Below, piece by piece: positions 1-9,425 of a DNA stretch of 64,000 nucleotides. The position numbers and the translations under genes are program-made. This stretch comes from Promethearchaeota archaeon (GTDB lineage: Archaea; Asgardarchaeota; Lokiarchaeia; Sigyniarchaeales; SOKP01), in the NCBI GenBank assembly GCA_016840085.1, contig JAEOTA010000058.1, positions 1 through 64,000 on the forward strand, read 5' to 3'. Below the pieces are notes generated by a model, which saw only the letters and a list, made by a program, of their open reading frames with translations, was not told the origin of the DNA and made no database searches. Within the stretch, counting starts at the first letter, position 1. Each line of letters begins with the position of its first letter.

Positions 1-2
1 AT

Positions 3-452
3 GAATGGGTAAACGATTTTAAAAAAATGAAAAAGGTGTTTAAATTCATACCGGCTTTTCTATTAAGGAAGTTGATATCAAAAAAACTTATGAAATTAAC
101 CAATGAAAACAAAGAAATGATTACTGAAATTCGGGAGGAGTTTAATTTTACAATGGCATTCGCAAAAGAAAGGTTTAGTAAAATAGAGAAAAGTGTTATA
201 CTATGCCAATCAATTCTCACAGGTGAATTCAATGGTGAAAAATACAATATTGAAGATTATTACGGGTGGGATGGTAAAGTTCTTATTTTTACAGCAAATG
301 ACGATCATGGATTTCCTTATCATGAGGAATTAAGAATTCAATATCCCAATGTGGAAGAAATAATATTTGAGAATGTAGGGCATATGGGCACTTTACTCAA
401 AAGAGATGAATATCATGCTATTTTAAATAGATTTTTAGATCTATTAAATTAA
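3..452 (+). CDS. Alpha/beta hydrolase, C-terminal part (runs off left edge)
   Basis: The frame is open from base 3 (reading EWVNDFKK before the first ATG at 27), so the gene almost certainly begins outside the window. The visible ~150 residues match the cap/lid helices and C-terminal third of an alpha/beta-hydrolase: a strand GKVLIFTAND with the acidic residue position (ANDDHGF), then IIFENVGHMGTLLKRDEY, whose GHMG histidine fits the catalytic His, and a final helix. The nucleophile elbow is not in view, so substrate cannot be guessed. The downstream gap carries a hairpin (472-498). Confidence is good for the fold and low for function. Confidence 0.7.
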   Translation, partial: EWVNDFKKMKKVFKFIPAFLLRKLISKKLMKLTNENKEMITEIREEFNFTMAFAKERFSKIEKSVILCQSILTGEFNGEKYNIEDYYGWDGKVLIFTANDDHGFPYHEELRIQYPNVEEIIFENVGHMGTLLKRDEYHAILNRFLDLLN

Positions 453-471
453 AAAAATGTTTCTTTTTGAG

Positions 472-498
472 ATTTAGATATTTCCATGATATCTAAAT
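472..498 (+). terminator. Perfect 10-bp inverted repeat after hydrolase gene
   Basis: ATTTAGATAT, a 7-nt loop (TTCCATG), then ATATCTAAAT, 20 nt after the hydrolase stop. It could act as a transcript-end hairpin. Archaeal termination depends mainly on T-runs, so the role is inferred from position only. Confidence 0.35.
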
Positions 499-584
499 AA
501 AAGTTATAGTAAATTATATATATTGGTTACACCAAAATCATTAATTAAAACACTATTAATTAAAAAATACATGTGTTAAATGAA

Positions 585-1025
585 ATGTCAAGTGAAGAAC
601 CAAAAAAGCCAAGATTGCAAGGTTTTGCTGCTTTAGTTGGTAATTTAGTTAATTCTATTTGTGATACTCAAGAATGCAAAGAAATGATTGAAGGATTGAA
701 AACCCGAGTTCTTTTAAATAACAAAGAGGGAAAATGGGCAGCTTTAATTACTATTATTAATGATCAAATTACTGTCGAAGGAATTAAAAATGAACCTAAG
801 GAAAATATAAGCAGGAAAAAACTCAAATGGTGGGGCTTTTGGGAATTCCCTAATTTGCAAAATCTTATGACTGCTCGTGATTGGGGTGTTTATAAATGGA
901 TTTTTAAAACCGCAGGAGGAAAAGTAAAAGGTGCATCACAAATAGCGATGGTCGGTCGAATTTTAGCTTTAGGCATATCTAAAAGAGATGAACCTGACAA
1001 AGAACCAATTGAAATTAAGCCATAA
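585..1025 (+). CDS. SCP2-like (sterol carrier fold) protein, tentative
   Basis: 146-150 residues. The first ATG in frame is at 585 (MSSEEPKKP); a GTG at 573 would add four residues and cannot be excluded. There is no signal peptide. The central stretch KWAALITIINDQITVEGI looks like paired strands of an SCP2 sheet (strand, turn, strand with a hydrophobic face), followed by a Trp-rich segment (KWWGFWEF) and a helix ending VGRILALGI. SCP2-like proteins bind lipids or acyl chains. Assignment is by pattern only, and an uncharacterised Asgard family is equally possible. It stands alone between the partial hydrolase and a convergent symporter. Confidence 0.4.
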   Translation: MSSEEPKKPRLQGFAALVGNLVNSICDTQECKEMIEGLKTRVLLNNKEGKWAALITIINDQITVEGIKNEPKENISRKKLKWWGFWEFPNLQNLMTARDWGVYKWIFKTAGGKVKGASQIAMVGRILALGISKRDEPDKEPIEIKP

Positions 1026-1173
1026 GTTTAATATAGTATATTTTAAGTCTAGATAAGAGAGAAAATAAAAATTCAAAACCTTACATTTTTTTATGAGATC
1101 TCCTTATTAAAATTCCTTAAGTTTATTTGTAGTAATAAGTTTAGAAAAAAAAATTAAAATTTAAATTAAGAAT

Positions 1174-2574
1174 TCACGTACGAAAGAGACCTGCTTCTTT
1201 GAGCTGTTTTACCAATTCCGCTTTTTTCTCTCCCTCGAGATCATAGAACTGTCTGAATATGAAACCCATAACGATTAATAAGATCATGGGGATCAATGCT
1301 CTATGAATCCGAACGCCCCACGTTGCAAGGGCAGTTTGAGCTGCAAGCTCTTCTGTTGCGACATAACCTGTTAAAACATGGACGACTGGAAGTATAACAC
1401 CTACGACGAGAAACGCAATACGGAAGAAAAAGTTCCTCATTCCAACAAATGTTGCGTCTTGTCGCCTCCCCATCTTTAAAGCGACTTCATCATAAGTGTC
1501 AGATGCAACAGGCATTAACATGATAACCTCACCTGAGTAGCAAACACCACCAATAACTGCAAAGATAGTAGCTGAATAAATATCACTTATGAATAAATAG
1601 GGTATGTAAGAAAGACCGTGTATGATAAAAGTAACCCAATATGTTTTCTTGAACCCATGTTTCCTAGCATAACTATACCAAAATGGTATTATTACTATAA
1701 AAGCTAGTGCACCTGCTATTGAAGGTAACATTGATAATGCATAATCCAATCCATATACATCTTTAAACATGTAAATTCCAGACGCACTCGCTAATTGTGT
1801 TGCCGTCGTGGCAACAGTGTACCCAATAAGAGAAACTACAAAATTTTTTGATGAAAAGGCAGTTTTCGTAACTTGGAAAAAATTTCTTTTTTCAGCAGTC
1901 TCATATTTATTAATGAACATCTCCTTCATCTCTTTTGATTCTCTTATCCCGGCAAATTGGAATAAATTGAAAATAAGTAGTAATATAACCATAATTAATG
2001 CATTGAGGACAAATGTCTGTGGTTTTCCATATTCTATAATCGTAGCTGCTATTATACTCATAACAGTCATAAATATACCCATAATTAATGCCGCTATTGA
2101 AAATGCTCTTCTCCGTTCAAATTCAGAAGGAAATTGGTTAGTAAAACCCCCATATACGTGGGCATTATAAATTGAAAAAAATGTATCAAACACACATGTT
2201 ATGATTATAAAGTAGAAAAAGAGAATCATTGCATCCCTAGATGGGGGTGTCCAGATAAAAATAAAAAGCAATAACATCGGGAAACTGCTAAGAACTATCC
2301 ATGGAGCTCGTAATCCCCATTTTCTCGTCCATTTAATAGGCTTATCTGTCATATAGCCCAATATTGGATCGTTAACCATGTTCCATACTGCAAAAATCAC
2401 ATACGCAATCATCACTAACATTGCAGGTAAAAGCATTTCAACCTCGTAAAAGTAAATAAGACGGGATAAACCCGCACCAAGTAAATAATTGACAACAAGA
2501 TAACCAAAACCATAAGACACCATTTTCCCTGTAGATGCTAATTCCCACTCGCTTAAATCTTCTTTAATCGCCAT
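1174..2574 (-). CDS. GPH-family (MelB-like) sodium/sugar symporter, MFS fold
   Basis: 466 residues with about 12 hydrophobic helices, the usual MFS_2/GPH size. The N-terminal signature WNMVNDPILGYMTDK followed by the basic loop TRKWGLRAPWI is the family hallmark (cation-site Asp residues in helix II and the loop 2-3 motif). A later GRRQDATFVGMRNFFFRIA matches the conserved second-half GPH segment. It should import a glycoside, pentoside, hexuronide or similar compound with Na+ or H+ across the cytoplasmic membrane. The start at MAIKEDL is the first ATG. The 3' part looks somewhat less AT-rich than neighbours, possibly an older transfer. No sugar catabolic gene is adjacent, so substrate is unknown. 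Confidence 0.8.
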   Translation of the reverse strand: MAIKEDLSEWELASTGKMVSYGFGYLVVNYLLGAGLSRLIYFYEVEMLLPAMLVMIAYVIFAVWNMVNDPILGYMTDKPIKWTRKWGLRAPWIVLSSFPMLLLFIFIWTPPSRDAMILFFYFIIITCVFDTFFSIYNAHVYGGFTNQFPSEFERRRAFSIAALIMGIFMTVMSIIAATIIEYGKPQTFVLNALIMVILLLIFNLFQFAGIRESKEMKEMFINKYETAEKRNFFQVTKTAFSSKNFVVSLIGYTVATTATQLASASGIYMFKDVYGLDYALSMLPSIAGALAFIVIIPFWYSYARKHGFKKTYWVTFIIHGLSYIPYLFISDIYSATIFAVIGGVCYSGEVIMLMPVASDTYDEVALKMGRRQDATFVGMRNFFFRIAFLVVGVILPVVHVLTGYVATEELAAQTALATWGVRIHRALIPMILLIVMGFIFRQFYDLEGEKKAELVKQLKEAGLFRT

Positions 2575-2811
2575 AACTAATTCTCCATTAAATTTTCTTA
2601 ATTTTTAGATTATTAGAAAGATTTATTTTTTAGATATTTTTGTTAAATGAAGTATTATAGCTAAGATCTATATAAAACTTTCTCTTAAATGAATAATCAG
2701 GATATGAATATTATTATTAAATATCAACAGTAAATATAATTTGAAGAAAAAAGATACTTGATCAATAGAAAAAAAAATATAGTAAAAGCAAAAAAGAATA
2801 TTAAATATAAT

Positions 2812-2991
2812 CTACTTCAAACGGTGTTTTTGGAAGAACTTCTGCTCCTTAAACTCCTCATAAAACTGCTCAATATACTCAGTAATTTGCATTCTAAAAT
2901 GCTTATATTCCTCTGTATCTTCAAAAAGGTCTACGGGTATCCGAAACGTAGTTGTTTTTGTCTTCTTTTCAAATTTAAACCCTCGTCCCAT
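2812..2991 (-). CDS. Small ribbon-helix-helix-like protein (59 aa)
   Basis: Reading the minus strand from ATG at 2991 to TAG at 2812 gives a 59-residue protein: a basic N-terminus (MGRGFKFEKKTK), a probable beta strand TTTFRIPVDLFE, then two charged amphipathic helices (EEYKHFRMQITEYI and EQFYEEFKEQ). Strand-helix-helix with a Thr/Arg-rich strand is the layout of CopG/Arc-type ribbon-helix-helix DNA-binding proteins or antitoxins. The opposite strand gives only Leu/Lys-rich low-complexity sequence, so this is the better coding choice. It lies upstream of, but in a different unit from, the MFS gene. No toxin partner is visible. Confidence 0.5.
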   Translation of the reverse strand: MGRGFKFEKKTKTTTFRIPVDLFEDTEEYKHFRMQITEYIEQFYEEFKEQKFFQKHRLK

Positions 2992-3098
2992 ACAAAATCA
3001 AAAACTCTATTCGTTTCTCAAATCAATACTATGATTAGTAAAAATGAAAAATTATAAACTCCAATATTTTACAAAAAAGAGTAACGCGCAATAAATTG

Positions 3099-3152
3099 TG
3101 TGCTACGCAAAATCTCTATTCTCTCTCCCTCTACTTCCGACACTAATTTGTG
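3099..3152. repeat. Short repeat element, copy 1 (degenerate)
   Basis: Begins TGTGCTACGCAAAA and runs through a pyrimidine-rich core (CTCTCTCCCTCTACTTCC) to CACTAATTTG. It aligns in the same orientation with the element at 3829-3888, but its right-end GTAGCACA repeat has decayed. The two copies flank the 134-aa membrane-protein gene. Confidence 0.4.
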
Positions 3153-3167
3153 TAAAATTACCTTGTT

Positions 3168-3572
3168 TCAAAAGATTACATTATTTCTCCGAAATTCTAA
3201 TTGCAATTCGATAAAACTAATAATTCCACCAATAAATAATAGCAACATTGGGAGTGAAATATAAAATGATTCAAGTAAAGATTTAAAAAAATCTACAAAA
3301 AAAGTAGAGGGATTAGGTAAATACATATATAGTAAAAATAGAGGAAAACTGATTCCTGCGAGTAAACATAAATAAGTACCGATTCTTATGCCAATAAATC
3401 CTAAAATTGCTCCAACTATAGCACCCACATTAATAAAGAGATAAAAAAGAAAACCTAGTACACCTTCCCCACCAAATTTCCACATCACATAATAATTTCT
3501 GAAAAAAAAATAAGTTAAAATAAAAAATAAAATACCACCACTCATGCTTAAAATTAATCCTATTTTCGACAA
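3168..3572 (-). CDS. Four-helix membrane protein, unknown
   Basis: 134 residues with about four transmembrane helices: LILSMSGGILFFILTYFFF near the N-terminus, LGFLFYLFINVGAIVGAILG, YLCLLAGISFPLFLLYMYL, and SLPMLLLFIGGIISFI near the C-terminus. Glycines are frequent inside the helices. No charged catalytic motif or named family is recognised. It sits between two copies of a ~55-60 bp repeat and next to a truncated peptidase, which suggests local rearrangement. ATG start at 3572. Protein coding is likely; the role is unknown. Confidence 0.55.
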   Translation of the reverse strand: MSKIGLILSMSGGILFFILTYFFFRNYYVMWKFGGEGVLGFLFYLFINVGAIVGAILGFIGIRIGTYLCLLAGISFPLFLLYMYLPNPSTFFVDFFKSLLESFYISLPMLLLFIGGIISFIELQLEFRRNNVIF

Positions 3573-3828
3573 TTCTCTCCCGTTTTTGAATAGTAATTAG
3601 GAAATCTTTATTTCTATAATTTCATAATCATCATTATGCTTCTAACATAGGCACTAATTTTCATGGATAGCTTCCACTCTACATAATCCAAATAGTACCT
3701 AAGGTAACTTATGAAGGGTGGATTATTAATAATTATAGTTCGAGTGTAATAAAAATTCTAGAACTCTCTACATCCAAACATCTATAAACTCAAATAATTC
3801 ACAATTATATGAAACATATAATTTCATA

Positions 3829-3888
3829 TGTGCTACATAAACTTTTTATCCTTTCCTTTTCTACTCCCCACCCTAATTCCGTAGCACA
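3829..3888. repeat. 60-bp MITE-like element with 8-bp inverted ends, copy 2
   Basis: Perfect terminal inverted repeats TGTGCTAC (3829-3836) and GTAGCACA (3881-3888) around a pyrimidine-rich centre. It is similar along most of its length to 3099-3152. The truncated M24 gene enters this element and stops inside it, its last five residues being encoded by it. Too short to encode protein, so it could be a miniature mobile element or a structured RNA. Confidence 0.45.
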
Positions 3889-4940
3889 TAAAAATCAGCT
3901 TTGTATTTTACTTTTGTATACAAAAACCAACGATAAAATCGCGAAAATCCCTCAAAACCCCCAAAAAAGAGATCATTTGCATAACCCTCTTTTTCAGCAA
4001 CCTTATGAACATTTTGGTAACATTCCTCAAATGTATTCCCAGGATACATATTATCAATAAGAGTATAACATAATTGCTCAAAAACTTCATTGAATCTCAT
4101 GAGCTCAGAAGGACAAGATCCAAGAATATAATTATGACTTAGATCTCCTAAATAACATCCATATTCACTGTGCAGGTCTACGAGTAAGGATTCTCCTTCT
4201 TTAACTTCTTTATTTGTTGCAGGTGTGCATCCATTGAACGTCCAGCTTGCCCGATAGCCTGATCCAATCTCCTGACTACCTGTAAATGCCCATTCATAAT
4301 TACTACCTGCTTTTCTCATGGCTAATGTCCCTATTCCAGCAATTTCATTTTCAGTAAATACTTTCCCTTCAGGACGTTCACTCAATTCTTTCTTAACAAC
4401 TTCTTGTCCAATATCGGTAATTTCACTTGCTTTACGTAACATTGCAATCTCTTCTGGTTCCTTAATGAACTGGATTCTTTCGGTTTTATCATTGAAATCG
4501 ACTAATTCACATCCATGAAACATCTTCTTGAGTAATTCTGCTTCAGTGTAGGAAAGCATTTGACCAGTAATGCAAATATCTGTTCCCAATTCGACACCAA
4601 TTCTCGGTGGAGTACCTTTTGGGTTGTACACACCTTCTTTCTTCGCTGATTTTTGTAGTTTCTTTTCCCAATAAAACCCTTTCATCGGACCCCATCCACT
4701 TACTTTCTTTAAATTCCCCTCTGCTCTTATTCTTTCTACATCTAATAATACAGTAAATAATTCTGGTTCTCCCATTCCTTCTTTTGGTAAAAAAATATAG
4801 CTCTTCCAAGGAACAAAACAACCTGCAAGATAAGTTATAGATTTAACCCTTGAAAGTACACAGAAATCAAGGTTCAAATCTTCCATTGCTGCTTGATACT
4901 TTTTTATATGTCCTTTCCAATCTATCTGAGTTTCACTCAT
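3873..4940 (-). pseudogene. M24 (creatinase/Xaa-Pro aminopeptidase-like) peptidase, 3'-truncated
   Basis: 355 residues where M24 members usually have about 380-410. The N-terminal creatinase domain (about 1-165, DFCVLSRVKSITYLAGC) and the first half of the pita-bread domain are intact, including the first two metal-ligand aspartates in LLVDLHSEYG and LGDLSHNY. The remaining ligands (the His of GHG and the two Glu of HE and E) are absent: after GYANDLFFGGFEGF the sequence changes to an unrelated tail. An overlapping frame contains FIVGFC, perhaps a remnant of the FIGHG region, so a frameshift near 3970 is plausible. The frame ends inside the repeat at 3829-3888. Peptidase activity is unlikely. 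Confidence 0.7.
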
Positions 4941-5062
4941 TTTAGTCAGTATATATTTTTTAGTGATAATAATTTTGATGATTGTTTATTTAAAATTAAA
5001 CAATCCGTAATAATCTTTATACTTAGTTAAAAGGAGTAGAGAGGTATAAAAAAAATATTATT

Positions 5063-7372
5063 TTACTTATAAAAATCTGCTTTAGATTCACTAATATTTC
5101 GAGATTCTGTTAATTGTTTAGCCATATTTTCATATCTATCAATGATTTCTTTAGGTAGTGTTGATTTTATCTTAGATAAAGCGAAATCAAAATGCTTATT
5201 TTCAATTCTATCTAAAGTTGTCATTTTTTCTCTAATGGCTTGCATACCTGCTTCACGGCATACATTTTCTAAATCTGCTCCACTATAACCCTCTGTTTTC
5301 TGTGCTATATTCTCTAAAGAAATGTCTTCTGATAATGGCATATATTTCGAATGAACTTTTAGGATTTTTAATCTAGCATTGTAATCAGGAGCTTCTACAA
5401 AAATTAAGCGATCAAATCTTCCAGGTCTTAAAAATGCAGGATCAACAATATCAGGACGATTAGTACTTGCTATAATTACAATTCCTTTTCTATTTTCAAT
5501 ACCATCCATCTCAACCAAAATCTGATTTACTATTGATGCGAATGTATGTGTGGTTTCATAAGCGCCTCTTCCGGAAGATATTGCATCTATTTCATCAAAA
5601 TATATTATTGAAGGTGCTGCCTGACGTGCTTTACGAAATATCTCTCTTACTGCTTTCTCGCTTTCCCCAACCCATTTAGAAAATATTTCTGGACCTTTTA
5701 TTGCTATAAAATTTGATTGACTTTCAGTGGAGATAGCTTTGGCTAAAAGAGTTTTTCCACAACCAGGGGGTCCAAAAAGAAGGATCCCATTTAATGGGCG
5801 TATACCTGCTTTTTCAAACAATTTCGGGTATTTCAATGGCCATTCTACAGCTTCCTTTAATTCTTCTTTAATTTCTTCTAGACCTCCAATATCATCCCAC
5901 GACACATCAGGAACTTCAACCATAACTTCTCGCATAGCTGAAGGCTCAATTAAATTAGTCGATTTAACAAAATCATCATCTTTTATTTTTAATTCTTGAA
6001 TAACTTCACTTGGAATCGGTTCATCCAAATTTATTTTTGGTAATACTCTTCTTAATGAAAACATCGCAGCTTCTCTACATATTGCCATGATATCTGCTCC
6101 AACAAAGCCATGTGTAATTTCAGCATAATTATCAAGATTAACATCATCCTCAAGTGGCATCCCTCTTGTATGTATTTGGAATATTTCTTTTCTACCTTTA
6201 ACATTTGGAACTCCAAATTCGATCTCCCTGTCGAATCTTCCAGGTCTTCTTAACGCCTCTTCAATTGCATTTACTCTATTTGTAGCTCCAACGCAAATTA
6301 TTTCCCCTCTACCACGCAAGCCATCCATTAAGGATAAGAGTTGAGAAACTACACGTCTTTCAACTTCGCCAGATGTATCTACTCTCTTTGGAGCAATTGA
6401 ATCGATTTCATCAATAAAAATAATTGATGGTGCATTTTCTTCAGCTTCTCTAAAAATATCACGTAATCTCCCTTCACTTGCTCCATAAAATTTACTCATT
6501 ATTTCTGGACCATTAATAGTGATGAAATTTGCATTAGATTCTTGAGACACAGCTTTTGCCATGAGTGTTTTACCTGTTCCTGAAGGACCATAAAATAAAA
6601 CTCCCTTAGGAGGATCGATGTTTAAACGATGGAACAGTTCAGGATGTTTTATTGGTAATTCAACCATTTCTCTAATCCTCTGAATTTCATCTGTTAATCC
6701 CCCGACATCATCGTAAGTGACAACTCCTCCAGAAACATTTAGGACAGCAACTCTTTTATTAACTTTTATTATAGTATCACGGGTAATTTTTACAATTCTA
6801 TCTTGTGGTTTTAGATTTTCAACGAGTAATCTTAGTGTTCCTAAAGTTGGTCTTTTTTTCCCTCCAAATTGAAAAAACTTCATTATATCAGACATAGGGT
6901 TTTCTTCATCTTCTCTATGAACAAATGTACCTAAAACTTCAACTATATCACCGATAACTACTGGTTTATCAATCAATTTGCCTTTAATCGCTTCTGCTTG
7001 TCTTTTTAAATCAATATTCGGTCTAGTAGGTGTTAATACAATTTCACGAGCAGGATATACTTCAGTAACCTTTATTGATACATATTCACCAATAGTTGCA
7101 CCTGCGTTAAGCCTTTGAAGTCCATCAAGACGTATTACTCCTTTTCCCCTATCATTAGAACTAGATACTGCAATAGCAGTAGTTTTTTTCTTACCTCTAA
7201 TTTCAATGATATCTCCAGTGTTCAATCCAAGATTAAACATTTCATCTTGATCGATATAACATAACGAGCGTCCACTCCGACTCTTTTCTAACCTTTCAAT
7301 TCTTAACTTAACAACATTCTTAATTTCTCTTTCTTGTGTCATTTTTAACTTCTTTAAAAATAAATCATGCAA
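5063..7372 (-). CDS. cdc48: Cdc48/VCP-like AAA+ ATPase
   Basis: 769 residues in standard VAT/p97 order: N-domain double-psi barrel (about 20-120, with [14 protein letters not shown]), CDC48 domain 2, then D1 with Walker A GPSGTGKT (262-269) and Walker B IIFIDEID (317-324), and D2 with GPPGCGKT (534-541) and IIYFDEID (589-596). The arginine-finger segment RPGRFDR follows in each ring. It unfolds substrates for degradation or extracts proteins from complexes in the cytosol. The start could be ATG 7372 or ATG 7342 (MTQERE), since neither has a clear Shine-Dalgarno. The C-terminal tail lacks an obvious HbYX proteasome-docking motif. Monocistronic. Confidence 0.93.
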   Translation of the reverse strand: MHDLFLKKLKMTQEREIKNVVKLRIERLEKSRSGRSLCYIDQDEMFNLGLNTGDIIEIRGKKKTTAIAVSSSNDRGKGVIRLDGLQRLNAGATIGEYVSIKVTEVYPAREIVLTPTRPNIDLKRQAEAIKGKLIDKPVVIGDIVEVLGTFVHREDEENPMSDIMKFFQFGGKKRPTLGTLRLLVENLKPQDRIVKITRDTIIKVNKRVAVLNVSGGVVTYDDVGGLTDEIQRIREMVELPIKHPELFHRLNIDPPKGVLFYGPSGTGKTLMAKAVSQESNANFITINGPEIMSKFYGASEGRLRDIFREAEENAPSIIFIDEIDSIAPKRVDTSGEVERRVVSQLLSLMDGLRGRGEIICVGATNRVNAIEEALRRPGRFDREIEFGVPNVKGRKEIFQIHTRGMPLEDDVNLDNYAEITHGFVGADIMAICREAAMFSLRRVLPKINLDEPIPSEVIQELKIKDDDFVKSTNLIEPSAMREVMVEVPDVSWDDIGGLEEIKEELKEAVEWPLKYPKLFEKAGIRPLNGILLFGPPGCGKTLLAKAISTESQSNFIAIKGPEIFSKWVGESEKAVREIFRKARQAAPSIIYFDEIDAISSGRGAYETTHTFASIVNQILVEMDGIENRKGIVIIASTNRPDIVDPAFLRPGRFDRLIFVEAPDYNARLKILKVHSKYMPLSEDISLENIAQKTEGYSGADLENVCREAGMQAIREKMTTLDRIENKHFDFALSKIKSTLPKEIIDRYENMAKQLTESRNISESKADFYK

Positions 7373-7458
7373 ATAAATTATCTAAATACAAGTAATTAAA
7401 GTTATTATGGTTTATTTTCTTTTTCTTTAATTTTTATAAAAATTAATCATAAGAACCC

Positions 7459-8259
7459 TTAAGTTATTTTTATATTTAGATTTCTTTCTAAATAACTCTT
7501 AAAATCTTTATAAATTTTGGGTTCACTTAATACTTTATTCTTATTAATTCTTATAAATAATTTTCTCAATTTAATAATCTCATTCTTTAAATCAGTATAA
7601 TTAGGATTTTGTAAAAGCTTTCCTACATATATTCTTGTAAATTTATCTAAATTCTCATTATCTATACTTGAAAAAGTTTTTATACTTTCTTCTTTTTTTA
7701 AATTATTTTCTGCTATTTTATTTTTTTTTAATAATTCCTCTATAAGTTCTTCAATTTCTTTATCAATATCTTTGATTTGAGAAAGATCGTATTGAGCTTC
7801 GGGTAAATCCCAATAATATTTGTTAAAATAATCAAACTTTTTGTAAATTTTTTTAATAATTTTGCTTGGAATAGGTTCTCCTCTTATTTTATTCCATTTT
7901 ATACACACTTCAATAGGCGTGGCAATATGTATTATAAAAAAGGTAACATCAAATTTTTCAGCAATCTTTTTTATGTCATGTCTCATACTTGAGAAATAAT
8001 TTAGATCATCACTAATAACGATAAATTTGCTTTGCAATTCTTTCTCAATGGCTTTTAGATTTTCTGCTCTTACTATAGGTTCTTCTTTGTGATTAAATTT
8101 ATCGGGGGTTATACTTTTTCTTATTTTATCAGGATCAATTATTTTAACTGTTGATTTACCTAATCTCTTCTCAAGCAGCATTTTTAACTTATTAGCAAAT
8201 ATCGATTTACCAGAAGCGGGTAGTCCAGCTAAGCATATTATGAAATTTTTGTTATACAC
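7459..8259 (-). CDS. pstK: O-phosphoseryl-tRNA(Sec) kinase (PSTK)
   Basis: 266 residues. P-loop GLPASGKS lies near the N-terminus, then the family signatures DDLNYFSSMRHD and NKIRGEPIPSKIIKKIYKKFD, followed by the YYWDLPE segment and an all-helical C-terminal domain (RIYVGKLLQ...IIKLRKLFIRI). This order matches archaeal PSTK as known from Methanocaldococcus. The enzyme phosphorylates seryl-tRNA(Sec), which SepSecS then converts to selenocysteinyl-tRNA, so the organism probably decodes UGA as Sec; Lokiarchaea are known to do so. The KTI12/AAA_33 relatives are the main alternative, but the RG-x-IP motif and C-terminal domain favour PSTK. It lies 13 nt downstream of the GIY-YIG gene, probably co-transcribed. 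Confidence 0.85.
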   Translation of the reverse strand: MYNKNFIICLAGLPASGKSIFANKLKMLLEKRLGKSTVKIIDPDKIRKSITPDKFNHKEEPIVRAENLKAIEKELQSKFIVISDDLNYFSSMRHDIKKIAEKFDVTFFIIHIATPIEVCIKWNKIRGEPIPSKIIKKIYKKFDYFNKYYWDLPEAQYDLSQIKDIDKEIEELIEELLKKNKIAENNLKKEESIKTFSSIDNENLDKFTRIYVGKLLQNPNYTDLKNEIIKLRKLFIRINKNKVLSEPKIYKDFKSYLERNLNIKIT

Positions 8260-8272
8260 TGATTATTTCAAC

Positions 8273-8542
8273 TTACTTAATGTTTATACTATTTATCAAT
8301 TCTCTCTTTTGACTTCTTGAAAATGATTTTATCTCTAACTCTCTCCTCATTGCTTCTTTTCTAGTTGGAAAGGTCTCAAAATACTTTATCTCAATATGCT
8401 TTTTTCCCCGACAAAATTTGGCTCCAATCCCAGTTCGATGTTCATTCCATCTTCTATACAAATTATTGGTGTATCCTGTATAATACCATTTCTTTCCTTT
8501 TTTTGAGATGGTTTCTAAAATATATACATAATAAACATTCAT
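8273..8542 (-). CDS. GIY-YIG nuclease domain protein (YhbQ/URI type)
   Basis: 89 residues, the size of stand-alone GIY-YIG proteins. Signature elements: YYVYILET, then WYYTGYTNNLYRRWNEH (the YTG, Arg and His positions of the active site) and a C-terminal helix with the metal-binding Glu in KEAMRRELEIK. Such small proteins are single-domain endonucleases, in some cases implicated in DNA repair, with unclear targets. It is first in an apparent two-gene unit with PSTK. Confidence 0.85.
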   Translation of the reverse strand: MNVYYVYILETISKKGKKWYYTGYTNNLYRRWNEHRTGIGAKFCRGKKHIEIKYFETFPTRKEAMRRELEIKSFSRSQKRELINSINIK

Positions 8543-8786
8543 CTATTATCCTCTAAGTCATAAATTGCTCTAAGATTATTTATTTTTTTAGTTATACTCA
8601 TCATTTAGAATGATTTAATTTTAGCTAATCCTCACGTCTAAATACTATGATATTATTTTTGATTAATTAATAAGTAAAGAACTAAATTTTTATTACTAAA
8701 AACGATATTATTTTATTAATAAGTTTATTTTTCGGGTAAGTGCAATAAAAGCATATTTTTAAAAAAATAAAGAAAGCTAATTTATT

Positions 8787-9425
8787 ATGCCATCGGGTAT
8801 CTTTCTAATTAAATGGGATGAAGTATTAGGCGGAACCATTTATATGCGATACCCAGAAGACTTAGAAATCCCAGATCCTGTTGTTCAACAAATCACCATA
8901 TCCCATAATTTTACAGAATCCTATATCATTACTGAAGAAAAACAATGGAATTCTGTTTCTTATTATAATGAAAATAAAGAAATTATAATTGTTTTAGTCC
9001 TAAGGGGTAGATATGAAGATGGAAATGATTATTTGGAACTTCTAGAAGAATTCAATAAAGAACTTGATAAGGATACTCAAGAAGAGAAATTAAAGAAACG
9101 TTTGGAAAATATGTTTAATCTTAGCTTAGATGCTTTTCGCGTTACTGATCAAGTAATAACAAAATTAAGTAATGAAGTAGCTGAATTAAAGACTAAGGAG
9201 TATGATTGGGAATTAAAATTCGAAAAAGTATTAAACTCAGATCAATTAACAGTAAAAAGTAGAATTCTATTCCTATTAACAGTAAATGAAGGTTTAAGTT
9301 TTAATGATATAAAAAAGCTTACACAAACTAGTAATCGATGGTTACAGAGTGTACTTGAAACACTTACAAAAACCGATATGATTGGATATAATTCTACAAA
9401 AGATCTCTATTATTTAAACATATGA
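8787..9425 (+). CDS. Longin-like N-terminus plus winged-helix-like C-terminus, Asgard type
   Basis: 212 residues. Residues ~1-90 (GIFLIKWDEVLGGTIYMRYPE ... IIIVLVLRGRY) show a strand-strand-helix-strand pattern starting almost at the N-terminus, as in longin/roadblock-like modules common in Asgard genomes. A charged helical linker (~95-145) leads to a winged-helix-like C-terminus (SRILFLLTVNEGLSFNDIKKLTQTSNRWLQSVLETLTKTDMI). It could sense a ligand or small GTPase and bind DNA or protein. Its stop overlaps the acylphosphatase start (ATGA), so the two are translationally coupled. The domain calls are pattern-based. Confidence 0.5.
   Translation: MPSGIFLIKWDEVLGGTIYMRYPEDLEIPDPVVQQITISHNFTESYIITEEKQWNSVSYYNENKEIIIVLVLRGRYEDGNDYLELLEEFNKELDKDTQEEKLKKRLENMFNLSLDAFRVTDQVITKLSNEVAELKTKEYDWELKFEKVLNSDQLTVKSRILFLLTVNEGLSFNDIKKLTQTSNRWLQSVLETLTKTDMIGYNSTKDLYYLNI

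Noticed and set aside
3809..4060. 83-residue + strand frame opposite the M24 gene end
   Set aside because: Antisense to the better supported peptidase frame and crosses the repeat element.
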